Of a DNA stretch of 10,734 bases, positions 1 through 6,762 are shown piece by piece (position 1 is the first letter of the stretch; each line of letters begins with the position of its first letter). The notes beneath the pieces are model-generated. The model was not told the origin of the DNA. It saw only the letters and a program-made list of their open reading frames with translations, and ran no database searches. Position numbers and translations under genes: made by a program. The stretch is from CAZFAP01 sp964516325 (GTDB lineage Bacteria; Auribacterota; JABMQX01), in contig CAZFAP010000167.1 in assembly GCA_964516325.1 (NCBI GenBank), positions 1 to 10,734 of the forward strand, read 5' to 3'.

Positions 1-22
1 GAAGGTTTGGAGACAGGCGGAC

Positions 23-406
23 ATGGGAAAGGCAACCGAAAAGGTCAGGTTGACGAGCCTTTTCGACAGGACGAAATCCAGGGAAGTCGTGGCGGTCATT
101 GACACGGGCGCTACGCTCCTCGACCTGCCGCAGGAGATCGTTGATGAGTTGGGGCTCGCGAAAGTCCGGGAAGTCCGCGTCAGATATGGCAATAACTCCA
201 TCGAGACGAAAGGGGTTTATGGCGCGGTGAGACTCGAACTAAAGGGTCGCGTCGGGGTCTTCGAGGCTTTGGCCGAATCTCCGGGGTCCCAGCCGCTCGT
301 CGGCCAAGTCGTCCTCGAATCGCTCGATCTGATCGTGGATCCGAGGACGCGAGCAATACGTCCCAATCCATTGTCGCCGGAAACCCCGATGGTGGAGATT
401 CTGTGA
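23..406 (+). CDS. Clan AA (retropepsin-like) aspartic protease, small single-domain protein
   Basis: A 127-residue protein with the retropepsin-type active-site segment VIDTGAT (residues 25-31) in a hydrophobic strand, followed by LLDLPQEIVDELGL. This spacing is typical of the bacterial and archaeal clan AA family of about 120 residues. Retropepsins work as dimers with one Asp per chain, so a single DTG motif is expected; I infer a soluble dimeric peptidase of unknown substrate. No signal peptide or membrane segment is visible. The ATG at 23 has GGAG at 9-12 with a 10-nt gap. The frame stays open to the window edge, so a start further upstream cannot be excluded, but MGKATEKVRLTSLFD looks like a natural family N-terminus. 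These small proteins are sometimes found as toxin-like or orphan genes; nothing here fixes a role. It converges on the cupin gene. Confidence 0.75.
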   Translation: MGKATEKVRLTSLFDRTKSREVVAVIDTGATLLDLPQEIVDELGLAKVREVRVRYGNNSIETKGVYGAVRLELKGRVGVFEALAESPGSQPLVGQVVLESLDLIVDPRTRAIRPNPLSPETPMVEIL

Positions 407-541
407 TCAACCTTCCCCCGGCTCGGTCGCGTCATCCCCATTGCTCGATGGCGCCGACGTCCCACGTGGGCATTGTAGTGCATCCATATCGCTCTCGCTT
501 CACCCGGGACTTTCCGCAACGACCCAGCAGGCTTCGCGGGA

Positions 542-964
542 TCACCTCTTCGGGATTTTGCCCGGGGGCAGAACCTTGCACTCGGGCATTTGACGGAGTT
601 GGGCTTCCGGACCGGGCGGGGCGTAGATGGCGATGATTTTCATCTGCTCCCAGCCGGTGTTAACGGTCTCGTGGAAGACGTCCGGCGGGATGTGAATCGC
701 CGTTCCGGGGCCGACTTTTCGCCGCTCGTTTCCGACTGCCTGAATCCCCTCGCCGGAGACGACGTACAGGACTTCCTCCACGCCGGGATGATTGTGTTTT
801 CGATGCCCTTTCCCTGGATCGAGGATGACCACCCCAAAGCTGAACCGCTCCGCGTTTGTGACCCGCGGCTCACTGAACCACTTCAAATTTCCCCAGTCAA
901 AGACCTGTGTCTCGATATCCTCAGGGTCAACGAATCTCTTTCCGGGATGTTTTTTCTTCGCCAT
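542..964 (-). CDS. Cupin-domain protein, single beta-barrel with likely metal site
   Basis: A 140-residue one-domain cupin. Cupin motif 1 is at residues 51-73, with GKGHRKHNHPGVEEVLYVVSGEG supplying His57, His59 and Glu63/64 as likely metal ligands. Motif 2 is at 85-102, with PGTAIHIPPDVFHETVN supplying His98. All the usual metal-binding positions are therefore present, so an enzymatic (dioxygenase, isomerase) or sugar/ligand-binding role is possible; the sequence alone does not tell which. The N-terminus is basic and has no signal peptide, so it is cytoplasmic. The ATG is preceded by AGGAGG with a 7-nt gap. It lies 43 bp downstream of the TIM-barrel gene on the same strand, so the two are probably co-transcribed. 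Confidence 0.8.
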   Translation of the reverse strand: MAKKKHPGKRFVDPEDIETQVFDWGNLKWFSEPRVTNAERFSFGVVILDPGKGHRKHNHPGVEEVLYVVSGEGIQAVGNERRKVGPGTAIHIPPDVFHETVNTGWEQMKIIAIYAPPGPEAQLRQMPECKVLPPGKIPKR

Positions 965-1007
965 CCGATTCCCTCCTGATGCAGTTGTTCACCACGTGTT
1001 GCTTCCG

Positions 1008-1841
1008 TTATCGAGGAAGAGAGATTGCCTTGAAATCCTTCACTTGGTGGGTGATTGCGATCTCCGTCGGGAGGCGCTCGATGCTCGATGCGCCGAAAAA
1101 GCCGACGACTCCTTTCGTCCGCTGCAAGATGTACGCCACATCTTCCGGCTCGGAGATTGGTCCTCCGTGGCACAGGCAGACGATGTCTGGCTTGATTTCC
1201 TTCGCGGCATCGCACATGTTCTGAACGAGCTCGACAGACTCGTCGAGCGTTCTTGCCGTTTTTGCTCCAATCGTGCCTTTCGTGGTCAAACCCATGTGGG
1301 GGACAAGGACATCCGCCCCGGCTGCCGCCATCGCTCTCGCATCTTCTTCCGTGAAGACGTATGGGCAGGTCAGCAGCCCCATTTCGTTCGCTTGTCTTAT
1401 CATCTCGACTTCGAGGTCGTACCCCATTCCCGTTTCCTCAAGGTTCTCGCGGAATAATCCATCTATCAGCCCGACGGTCGGAAAGTTCTGCACCCCGGAG
1501 AATCCCGTCTCGGCGATCTCTTTCAGAAATACGTCCATCAGCCGGAACGGGTCCGTCCCGCAAACACCCGCCAGAACCGGCGTGTTCCTCACGATGGGCA
1601 GAACCTCGCTCGCCATCTCCATCACAATGGCATTCGCGTCGCCATAGGGCATTAACCCCGCCAGTGATCCCCTCCCCGCCATCCGATACCGCCCCGAATT
1701 GTAAATGATGATAATGTCCGCCCCGCCGGACTCCGCGCATTTCGCGGAGATGCCCGTCCCCGCTCCCGCGCCGATGATTGGTCTCCCCGTCCTGATTTGC
1801 TCCCTCAGACTTCTCAGCGCCTCACTCTTTGGAATTCTCAT
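1008..1841 (-). CDS. Phosphoenolpyruvate hydrolase-family TIM-barrel protein
   Basis: A 277-residue protein resembling the bacterial PEP hydrolase / TIM-barrel family (Pfam PF09370), which is also found as a C-terminal domain of fungal and plant Tm-1-like proteins. Alternating strands and helices of a TIM barrel can be followed: RPIIGAGAGTGISAKCAESGGADIIIIYNSGRYR (20-53), LMPYGDAN (63-70), AGVCGTDPF (91-99), GFSGVQNFPTVGLIDG (113-128), ADVLVPHMGLTTKGTIG (176-192), VCLCHGGPI (221-229) and GFFGASSIERLP (248-258). The glycine-rich ends are probable phosphate-binding loops. The start is the ATG at 1841, because GAGGAGG sits 5 nt in front of it. A TTG seven codons upstream (1862) would place this Shine-Dalgarno inside the gene. 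It is the first gene of a pair with the cupin. Function is by family resemblance only; physiological substrate unknown. Confidence 0.8.
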   Translation of the reverse strand: MRIPKSEALRSLREQIRTGRPIIGAGAGTGISAKCAESGGADIIIIYNSGRYRMAGRGSLAGLMPYGDANAIVMEMASEVLPIVRNTPVLAGVCGTDPFRLMDVFLKEIAETGFSGVQNFPTVGLIDGLFRENLEETGMGYDLEVEMIRQANEMGLLTCPYVFTEEDARAMAAAGADVLVPHMGLTTKGTIGAKTARTLDESVELVQNMCDAAKEIKPDIVCLCHGGPISEPEDVAYILQRTKGVVGFFGASSIERLPTEIAITHQVKDFKAISLPR

Positions 1842-2091
1842 ATCACCCTCCTCGACTGTCAAGAATCCTGGGAAACAGTTCCATCTTGGACTGCCACGTG
1901 CGTAACGTGCTTACTCTCTTGTCGCTACTTTTCGAGAGTGCATTCTCTGTGATTGAGAAAGGGCTCTCGTCTCTCGCCGATTCTATAGCCGCGGCCAATT
2001 TTGCTCAAGGGCGTTTTTCGACAGGCCTTCGTTCAATGAGATTGCCGTTCAACAGTGGCAAAGGGAGGACTCCGCTTCTCCCTTGCAGGGA
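1842..2091. other. Intergenic region between ceramidase-like and TIM-barrel genes
   Basis: A 250-bp gap with no convincing gene on either strand. It must hold the leader of the leftward TIM-barrel gene, but I found no clear -35/-10 pair. Visible structure: a direct repeat ACGTGC(GTA)ACGTGC near 1898-1912, and an inverted repeat close to the ceramidase stop (listed separately). Confidence 0.5.
2061..2084 (-). terminator. Possible hairpin terminator after the ceramidase-like gene
   Basis: Inverted repeat with arms AAGGGAG (2061-2067) and CTCCCTT (2078-2084) around a 10-nt loop, starting 7 bp beyond the ceramidase stop. The arms can be extended by GC with a one-base bulge. There is no run of T after the stem on the minus strand, so it would be a weak intrinsic terminator or merely a 3'-end hairpin. 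Confidence 0.3.
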
Positions 2092-3417
2092 TCAAATGTC
2101 GGATTTTTCTGGGGAAAACGTCGGCGGCCTTCCGGGCTTTTCCTTGAGCATTCCGCGCACTGTGTAGAGCTGAATAAGCCCCTGATTGACGAGCCGTTCA
2201 CCGGCGCCGACCTCCGGAACGGTCGTGTCGCTCGCTCCGTAGCCCCCGTAGGCAGCGGACTCGATGTCGGGGAGATAATACCCGGGCCAGCCGTGATACC
2301 CGCTGTCCGTGTACCCGAAAACGTACGCGTGCGGCAGACCGGCGGCTTCTCGGACGTATTTCTGGAATATGTGAAATGGTTCGCCAGGCAACGTGACGAT
2401 GCCTATTTCCCCGTTGATCAGAATCGTCGCGACGCCGAGCTTCAACGTTTCCTCGGGATTCCAGCGGGACTTGAACGTCAGGACTTCCGACGCGAATTTC
2501 AACTCGGCGGACTTCCCTTTCTTTCCCTTTATTTCCTCGAGAACCTCCTCCACCTCTTTGGCGAGAAGGTTTCCCTGTTGTCTGACGAGCTTGAAGTCTT
2601 CTTCGCTGCCCGCCTCAAATCCCATGAGCAGCGGATTAATGTCGCCGCCGCATCCCTGGATGAACAGGCACATGGCGTTTCCGCCGAGACGCTCCTCGAT
2701 TCTCTTCATCGCAACGCCCGGATAATCTGCGGAGATGGTCGTGTTTTTCGGACCGAGCACGACTGGGTGGCATGCATAGCAGACGATGACCGCTCGGGTC
2801 GCTCCCTTCTCATCGTCAATGCGCATCACGCCCACCGTCGGGTCAACGCGACCGAGCGGTATCCTCCACGGGTTTCGGAAATAAGTCGTCGCCGTTCCGT
2901 CTCGCTCGCGCTTGAGGCGGTTGTAGCCGATGGTGATGTCTCCTTCCGCCGCTGAGATGAAGGCAGGAAAAGTGTCGGCCCGTGCCGCTTTGATCGCCTC
3001 CAGGATTCGCTCCTCCGCGGTTCGGCGCCAGGGCTTTTCCTTCGACGGGAACTCGGGGTCATCGAGGTCGGGACCGGCGTGTGTGTGCGTGCTGCACAGC
3101 ACGAGGTTCGGTATGCCAAGAGCCTCCACCTCCTTCCTGAGCCCCGGCGATTGAAACTCGCACACCTCCCAGCTCACCAGAACGAGCTTCGCGTCGCCCG
3201 ATTCCAAATAGACGACCTTCGCAAAGAGCGGATCGTGAACCCCTGTCGAAGGCCCGCGTCCCGCATACCCCCACATCTTCCCTCCCACCGGAGGGGTGAT
3301 CTCGACCTTCGCCAATCCGACGAGAATCGCCGGTTCCTCGGCTGACGACGAACCGGACAGCAACTGGAAGGCTGATAAAAAACACAAGCATAGGATGGTA
3401 AAAAAGTTGCCCTTCAT
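2092..3417 (-). CDS. Secreted neutral/alkaline ceramidase-like hydrolase (N-terminal domain type)
   Basis: A 441-residue protein of the neutral/alkaline non-lysosomal ceramidase family (PF04734), whose known members are zinc amidases that cleave the N-acyl bond of ceramide. Seen: a Sec signal peptide (MKGNFFTILCLCFLSAFQLLSGSSSA, no lipobox cysteine); GLAKVEITPPVGGKMWGYAGR (34-54), the usual opening; STHTHAGPD (109-117) and CYACHP (213-218) with the zinc-site histidines; ADYPG (230-234); QGCGGDINP (254-262), an active-site loop; and GEPF (345-348). Characterised ceramidases are about 650 residues with a C-terminal Ig-like domain, absent here, so the substrate may be different. The ATG at 3417 is chosen because AAGGAG lies 5 nt in front and it opens a clean signal peptide; the frame is open up to 3564 but that would bury the signal. 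It follows coaX by 143 bp. Confidence 0.8.
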   Translation of the reverse strand: MKGNFFTILCLCFLSAFQLLSGSSSAEEPAILVGLAKVEITPPVGGKMWGYAGRGPSTGVHDPLFAKVVYLESGDAKLVLVSWEVCEFQSPGLRKEVEALGIPNLVLCSTHTHAGPDLDDPEFPSKEKPWRRTAEERILEAIKAARADTFPAFISAAEGDITIGYNRLKRERDGTATTYFRNPWRIPLGRVDPTVGVMRIDDEKGATRAVIVCYACHPVVLGPKNTTISADYPGVAMKRIEERLGGNAMCLFIQGCGGDINPLLMGFEAGSEEDFKLVRQQGNLLAKEVEEVLEEIKGKKGKSAELKFASEVLTFKSRWNPEETLKLGVATILINGEIGIVTLPGEPFHIFQKYVREAAGLPHAYVFGYTDSGYHGWPGYYLPDIESAAYGGYGASDTTVPEVGAGERLVNQGLIQLYTVRGMLKEKPGRPPTFSPEKSDI

Positions 3418-3560
3418 AGCTTCTCCTTGAATTCTTTCGTCTGCGGACTGTCTCTTCGCCTTGAACATCCGCTCCTTATCCGCCCCGAGAGCGAGGTTGC
3501 TCCCTGTATAGAGCGGACCGTCACTCGAGCTCCATGGCGACGGTGGACGCAGCCGAACCG

Positions 3561-4364
3561 TCATTTCCCGTCGGCGTTCGCTGACAATTCCCAGTAGATG
3601 AGGTTCAATCCTTTGAGTGTGAGGTCAGCGTCCACAATCGTCACCAGGCCCGCGAGGAGGTCCCTGAATATATTGACATGCCCACCGGTCAGGATGACCT
3701 TCGTGCCCCCCGGCAATCCCAGTTCGTCCTTGAGCTTCTCGGCGAGACCGCCGATCATCGCCGCATAGCCGTGGGTGACTCCCGAGCGGATTGCCGAGAC
3801 TGTATCGTTTCCCAGAACGTTTGCCACTGGTTGAATCGTCACCCGCGGCAGAAGCGCCGTCTTCTCGGAGAGCGCTTCCGCCGCCATGTTGACCCCGGGC
3901 GCAATGATGCCCCCGAGATATTCGCCTTGCTCGGTAACTACATCGAGCGTGACCGCTGTGCCGATGTCCACGATGATTGCCGGCGCGCCGCAGATTTTCC
4001 ACGCGGCGAAAGCGTTCGCCAGCCGGTCTGCTCCCACATCCTTGGGTGGGCGATACCTGTTAACCAGACCAATCGGGGAACTCCAGTCAAAAAGAATCGG
4101 TTGCCTCCCCAGTTTCTCGACGCTGAGCCTCGAGAACACCGGAGCAAGTGCTGGAACGACAGAGCAGATGACCACCCCCTTGACGGTTGAGGGGACACCT
4201 TCCGGAAAGGTGCCCCCTTCGGGGAGGTTCTCCTCAATTCGCCACCAGTGATCCTCGATGTCCGAATCCTTGCTCGAGGGAACCTCGAGCCGTCGGACAA
4301 GTTCTCTTCCCTCAAAGAGGCCAAGCTTGGTGTTTGTGTTTCCTACATCAATGGTTACGATCAC
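3561..4364 (-). CDS. coaX: Type III pantothenate kinase
   Basis: A 267-residue cytoplasmic kinase that phosphorylates pantothenate, the first step of coenzyme A synthesis. ASKHA-fold motifs are in order: phosphate-1 DVGNTNT (6-12), VVICSVVPAL (64-73), PPKDVGADRLAN (106-117) with the conserved GADR, IVDIGTAVTLDVV (131-143), GGIIAPGVNMAAEAL (151-165), SGVTHGY (194-200) and ILTGGH (224-229). The start is GTG at 4364, followed by ATCGTAACCATTGAT; purine-rich GTGGGG lies 8 nt upstream, a moderate ribosome site. Residues 50-58 (GGTFPEGVP) are encoded by a palindromic repeat and sit in the loop just before the VVICSVVP strand, where family members usually have a short variable loop. It is divergent from mraZ, and a tandem GTGG element resembling MraZ boxes lies 52-71 bp upstream. 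Confidence 0.92.
   Translation of the reverse strand: MIVTIDVGNTNTKLGLFEGRELVRRLEVPSSKDSDIEDHWWRIEENLPEGGTFPEGVPSTVKGVVICSVVPALAPVFSRLSVEKLGRQPILFDWSSPIGLVNRYRPPKDVGADRLANAFAAWKICGAPAIIVDIGTAVTLDVVTEQGEYLGGIIAPGVNMAAEALSEKTALLPRVTIQPVANVLGNDTVSAIRSGVTHGYAAMIGGLAEKLKDELGLPGGTKVILTGGHVNIFRDLLAGLVTIVDADLTLKGLNLIYWELSANADGK
4191..4217 (-). repeat. 27-bp palindromic element inside coaX (family A, variant)
   Basis: On the plus strand: left arm GGGGACACCTT, loop CCGGA, right arm AAGGTGCCCCC, total 27 bp, same size and loop as the copies in murE. It differs from that consensus at positions 10 and 18, which pair with each other (A-T changed to T-A), so the stem is kept; position 23 is T to C and makes one mismatch. 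Read by coaX it gives GGTFPEGVP. Confidence 0.75.
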
Positions 4365-4415
4365 GATGGCCGCCCCACTTTGAGCAGAATTCCGAGCATG
4401 CAGAAGCCCTAAAAA

Positions 4416-4435
4416 CCTATCCCACCTTTCCCCAC
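4416..4435 (-). promoter_or_regulatory. Candidate MraZ boxes upstream of coaX
   Basis: On the minus strand two adjacent decamers, GTGGGGAAAG (4435-4426) and GTGGGATAGG (4425-4416), give TGGGG and TGGGA separated by 5 nt. MraZ of Escherichia coli is known to bind direct TGGGN repeats at 10-bp spacing near the mra promoter. The same decamer pattern is present in front of mraZ in this window. Assignment to MraZ, and hence a coaX link to the division regulon, is inference. Confidence 0.4.
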
Positions 4436-4646
4436 CCGAGTGTCTGTCGCTTCCTTAGAGCTAACTTGCGAAATATCAAATAGTTACGCCACAAAACGTG
4501 CATGGATGGGGTTCCACAAACCTATGCGTGAGTTGCCAGTTGGCTGTACTTTACGTAAAGAATTTTGTGGCGAAAGCACGGCGAAAGCAGAGTTAATCCG
4601 CTCATAAACAATGAGTTACGTAATGAGAATAAGGCGCACTTTGCTC

Positions 4647-4676
4647 TTGACATGGGGTGGGGAATAGTGGTAGATA
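4647..4676 (+). promoter_or_regulatory. Predicted sigma-70-type promoter of the mraZ/dcw operon
   Basis: Perfect -35 TTGACA at 4647-4652, an 18-nt spacer, and a weak -10 TAGATA at 4671-4676. The transcript would start near 4683 and have a leader of about 33 nt before the mraZ ATG. The weak -10 and the overlap with the GTGG decamers fit a promoter controlled by its first gene product. Confidence 0.5.
4657..4676 (+). promoter_or_regulatory. Candidate MraZ boxes in the mraZ promoter
   Basis: Tandem decamers GTGGGGAATA (4657-4666) and GTGGTAGATA (4667-4676), preceded immediately by another TGGGG (4653-4657). They fill the space between -35 and -10, so a bound repressor would block RNA polymerase; this agrees with known MraZ autorepression in E. 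coli. The second box is degenerate (TGGTA rather than TGGGN). Confidence 0.5.
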
Positions 4677-4715
4677 CCGGAGCACCATCCCAAAAAATGG
4701 GGGAGTGTTCACACT

Positions 4716-5225
4716 ATGCCAATGAGTGGGAAAAAAAGAGCTTTCCTCGGCCAGTACCGTCACTCGGTGGACGAAAAGGGCCGCGTAAGCATCCCGGCGG
4801 ATTTCCGCCCGCTTCTCCTGGGGGAAAGAGGCAGCTTCTTTGTCAACTGGGGCGTTGAGCGCTGCGTCATGGCCTATCCCGAGGACAAGTGGGAGCAGAT
4901 CGTCGAGATGGTGAACGCTGTCGCCATCGAAGATGAGAACACGCGATGGTACAAACGAGCGTTCTTTTCTGGTGCGAGGGAAGTGTCGTGCGACCAGCAG
5001 GGGCGAATTCTTATCCCCCAGCCCCTGATGGAATACGCTCGGATCACCAAGGAAGTCGTCATTGTCGGCGTTTCCAACCGCGTGGAAATATGGGATGCGG
5101 AAACGTGGGATGCCTCGCTTCCGCAAGCCTTGAATGAATACGGAAAAAGGACGGAGAGAATGACCCATTCGTCGCCCCCGACAAAAAGCCGTCCGGACGA
5201 GACGACGGGGGACGTAGGTGGATGA
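4716..5225 (+). CDS. mraZ: Transcriptional regulator MraZ
   Basis: A 169-residue MraZ with the two diagnostic SpoVT-AbrB half-sites: DEKGRVSIPADFR (19-31) and DQQGRILIPQPLMEYARI (93-110). MraZ forms a ring-shaped oligomer, binds direct repeats at its own promoter and regulates the dcw cluster; first position in the cluster is its usual place. The body is typical up to about residue 140. The last 25-30 residues (KRTERMTHSSPPTKSRPDETTGDVGG) are a polar, probably disordered tail longer than in most MraZ proteins of about 145-155 residues. The ATG at 4716 has GGGGGAG with a 10-nt gap; a second ATG two codons later is further from it. A 149-bp leader separates it from rsmH. Confidence 0.95.
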   Translation: MPMSGKKRAFLGQYRHSVDEKGRVSIPADFRPLLLGERGSFFVNWGVERCVMAYPEDKWEQIVEMVNAVAIEDENTRWYKRAFFSGAREVSCDQQGRILIPQPLMEYARITKEVVIVGVSNRVEIWDAETWDASLPQALNEYGKRTERMTHSSPPTKSRPDETTGDVGG

Positions 5226-5374
5226 TGAGCGGGATAAACCTGAAAACTGTGGCGAAGAGAGACTCTGGGCGTCGTGCGTGGCTCTGCTCATGGGACCGGG
5301 TCCTTAGGTTTCAGCGAGATTATAGCTCCCGTCCTCCGTGCGTGTCAATAGTTCGGTGAGAGGCTTGGTATGAA
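5226..5374 (+). other. Leader between mraZ and rsmH with inverted repeats
   Basis: A 149-bp gap, unusually long for this pair of genes. It contains ATGAGC (5225-5230) complementary to GCTCAT (5286-5291), AAACCT (5236-5241) complementary to AGGTTT (5306-5311), and a palindrome GGACC-G-GGTCC (5293-5303). The first two pairings cross, so they would be alternative or form a pseudoknot. No RNA family is recognised; a structured leader is only a suggestion. Confidence 0.3.
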
Positions 5375-6325
5375 GTGTCGGCGTCGCCTGAGCATATTCC
5401 CGTTCTTCTCGACGAGACATTGGAATGGCTGGACTGCAAGCCCGGCGCGACGATCGTGGACTGCACCGTGGGTACGGGCGGACATGCCCGAGCCATTTTG
5501 GAGCGAATCGGACCGTCTGGGAAATTGATTGCTATTGAGGCCGACGCAGAAGCGCTGACGCAGGCCAGGAAGAGGCTTTCGGCCTGGAAAGAAAGTGTAA
5601 CTTTCGTGCGGGATAACTTCAGAAATCTCGACAACGTCCTTGAGCAGGCCGGTCTTCGGCAAGTTGATGGCATTCTTCTCGACCTCGGCATGTCGTCAGC
5701 ACAGTTGGGAGAAGCGTCCAGGGGCTTCTCGATATACAGGTCAGGGCCATTGGACATGAGATTCGACCAGCGGCGGTCGCTCACCGCCTTAGAGATTGTG
5801 AATCGGTATCCGGAAAAGGAAATAGCGAGGATTGTTCGCACCTTCGGAGAAGAAAGGGCGGCGGGAAGAATCGCCGCGGCTATCGTTCGCAGACGAAAGG
5901 AACGTGAGATTTCCACGACGGACGAACTTGCGGAACTGATTGCGGAGGTTGTCGGGTCGCCGCGGGGAGGAATTCATCCCGCGACAAAGACCTTCCAGGC
6001 TCTGCGGATCGCCGTGAATCGCGAGATTGAGTCGCTGGAATCGGCTCTCCCGCAGGCAATTATGGCTCTCAAACCCGGCGGCAGGCTCGTCGTTCTCTCG
6101 TACCACTCCCTTGAGGACCGCGTCGTAAAAAACACCTTCCGCCGGTTTGAAAAAGGATGCGTCTGTCCCCCGTCCTTTCCGGTTTGCAGGTGCGGGCAGG
6201 TCTCGGAGGTCAGGGTTCTGACGAAGAAGCCAATAAGGCCCTCCGAAAGCGAGACAAAGAGAAACCCACGAAGCCGAAGCGCGAGGTTAAGAGCGTGCGA
6301 GCGAAGAAGAAACGGAAATACATGA
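5375..6325 (+). CDS. rsmH: 16S rRNA (cytosine1402-N4)-methyltransferase
   Basis: A 316-residue RsmH (MraW), which uses S-adenosylmethionine to methylate N4 of C1402 in the ribosomal P site. Family motifs in order: HIPVLLDE (7-14); SAM-binding VDCTVGTGGHA (28-38); LLDLGMSSAQL (101-111); GPLDMRFD (124-131); HPATKTFQALRIAVN (201-215); and SYHSLEDRVVK (242-252). A CxC-type Cys cluster (CVCPPSFPVCRCG, 262-274) and the basic tail are also usual. The GTG at 5375 is the only start codon after the in-frame stop at 5357-5359; GAGAGG lies 11 nt upstream, so initiation may be modest. Its stop overlaps the ftsL start as ATGA, which indicates translational coupling. Confidence 0.95.
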   Translation: MSASPEHIPVLLDETLEWLDCKPGATIVDCTVGTGGHARAILERIGPSGKLIAIEADAEALTQARKRLSAWKESVTFVRDNFRNLDNVLEQAGLRQVDGILLDLGMSSAQLGEASRGFSIYRSGPLDMRFDQRRSLTALEIVNRYPEKEIARIVRTFGEERAAGRIAAAIVRRRKEREISTTDELAELIAEVVGSPRGGIHPATKTFQALRIAVNREIESLESALPQAIMALKPGGRLVVLSYHSLEDRVVKNTFRRFEKGCVCPPSFPVCRCGQVSEVRVLTKKPIRPSESETKRNPRSRSARLRACERRRNGNT

Positions 6326-6762
6326 CATACCAGGCGCAGGCCGCGAAAAAACCTCGCCTGAGCACGCGGCTCATCGCGAAATGGTTTGTTTGCGTGTTCA
6401 TCGTCATCGCCGCGGCGGTCGTGTACGTCTGGCAGCGAAACACAGTCATCTCCCTCGGCTACGACATGAACAAGCTCCGAAAAGAAGCCTCGAGAGCCGG
6501 AGAGGAGGAGCAGAAACTTCGGGCAACTCTCGTTTCGCTCCAGACCGCACAGCGGCTTCTGACGGAGGTCAAGCAAAGACAGCTTGGTCTCCAGGATGTT
6601 TCTCCGAGTCAGCGAATGAGCTTGGTGGCCCCGCGTCGTTTGGGCCTGGCATCCGCGACGCGGGAAACTTTAAACGACCCCCCTGCGGCGTCGCAGTCTC
6701 TGGCGAACGTCACGGCCGCGACGCCGCACCGCGGAAATTCCGTTCTTAAACGAAGACGTTGA
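6322..6762 (+). CDS. ftsL: Cell division protein FtsL-like, bitopic membrane protein
   Basis: A 146-residue bitopic protein: basic cytoplasmic N-terminus (AAKKPRLSTRLIAK), one membrane helix WFVCVFIVIAAAVVYVW (21-37), then a heptad-rich segment LRKEASRAGEEEQKLRATLVSLQTAQRLLTEV (52-83), then LGLQDVSPSQRMSLV (88-102), like the short motif after the coiled coil in FtsL. FtsL joins FtsB and FtsQ and activates FtsWI at the septum. Sequence conservation is low in this family, so the assignment rests on topology plus position between rsmH and ftsI. The ATG at 6322 overlaps the rsmH TGA; the frame is open upstream to 6157, but that part is antiparallel in meaning to the conserved end of rsmH and is rejected. 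The tail after residue 105 is long and low in complexity. Confidence 0.85.
   Translation: MTYQAQAAKKPRLSTRLIAKWFVCVFIVIAAAVVYVWQRNTVISLGYDMNKLRKEASRAGEEEQKLRATLVSLQTAQRLLTEVKQRQLGLQDVSPSQRMSLVAPRRLGLASATRETLNDPPAASQSLANVTAATPHRGNSVLKRRR

Larger units (their letters stand above)
4365..4715. other. Divergent coaX/mraZ intergenic region with several palindromes
   Basis: A 351-bp control region with no convincing gene. Besides the promoter and GTGG boxes listed separately, it has: a perfect 12-bp palindrome CTTTACGTAAAG at 4549-4560; a second TTACGTAA at 4616-4623; an inverted repeat CGCCACAAAA (4487-4496) / TTTTGTGGCG (4563-4572); the direct repeat GGCGAAAGCA at 4569-4578 and 4580-4589; and CTCAT/ATGAG at 4601-4615. 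These are candidate operators by symmetry only; no regulator can be assigned. Confidence 0.5.

Noticed and set aside
461..470. CCCACGTGGG palindrome between the convergent protease and cupin genes
   Set aside because: A single 10-bp palindrome without T run or repeat partner; no support for a terminator or operator.
1842..1862. TTG start at 1862 for the TIM-barrel gene
   Set aside because: It would place the strong GAGGAGG site inside the coding region; ATG at 1841 is better.
2083..2955. 290-codon open frame on the plus strand opposite the ceramidase-like gene
   Set aside because: The opposite strand carries clear family motifs and a signal peptide; this frame has none.
3418..3564. 49-residue N-terminal extension of the ceramidase-like protein, overlapping the coaX stop as ATGA
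   Set aside because: It would put the signal peptide in the middle of the chain, and the internal ATG at 3417 has AAGGAG at good spacing.
6157..6321. Upstream extension of ftsL overlapping the end of rsmH
   Set aside because: The ATG at 6322 overlaps the rsmH stop in the usual coupled way and gives a normal FtsL topology; the extra 55 residues are the shifted reading of rsmH.
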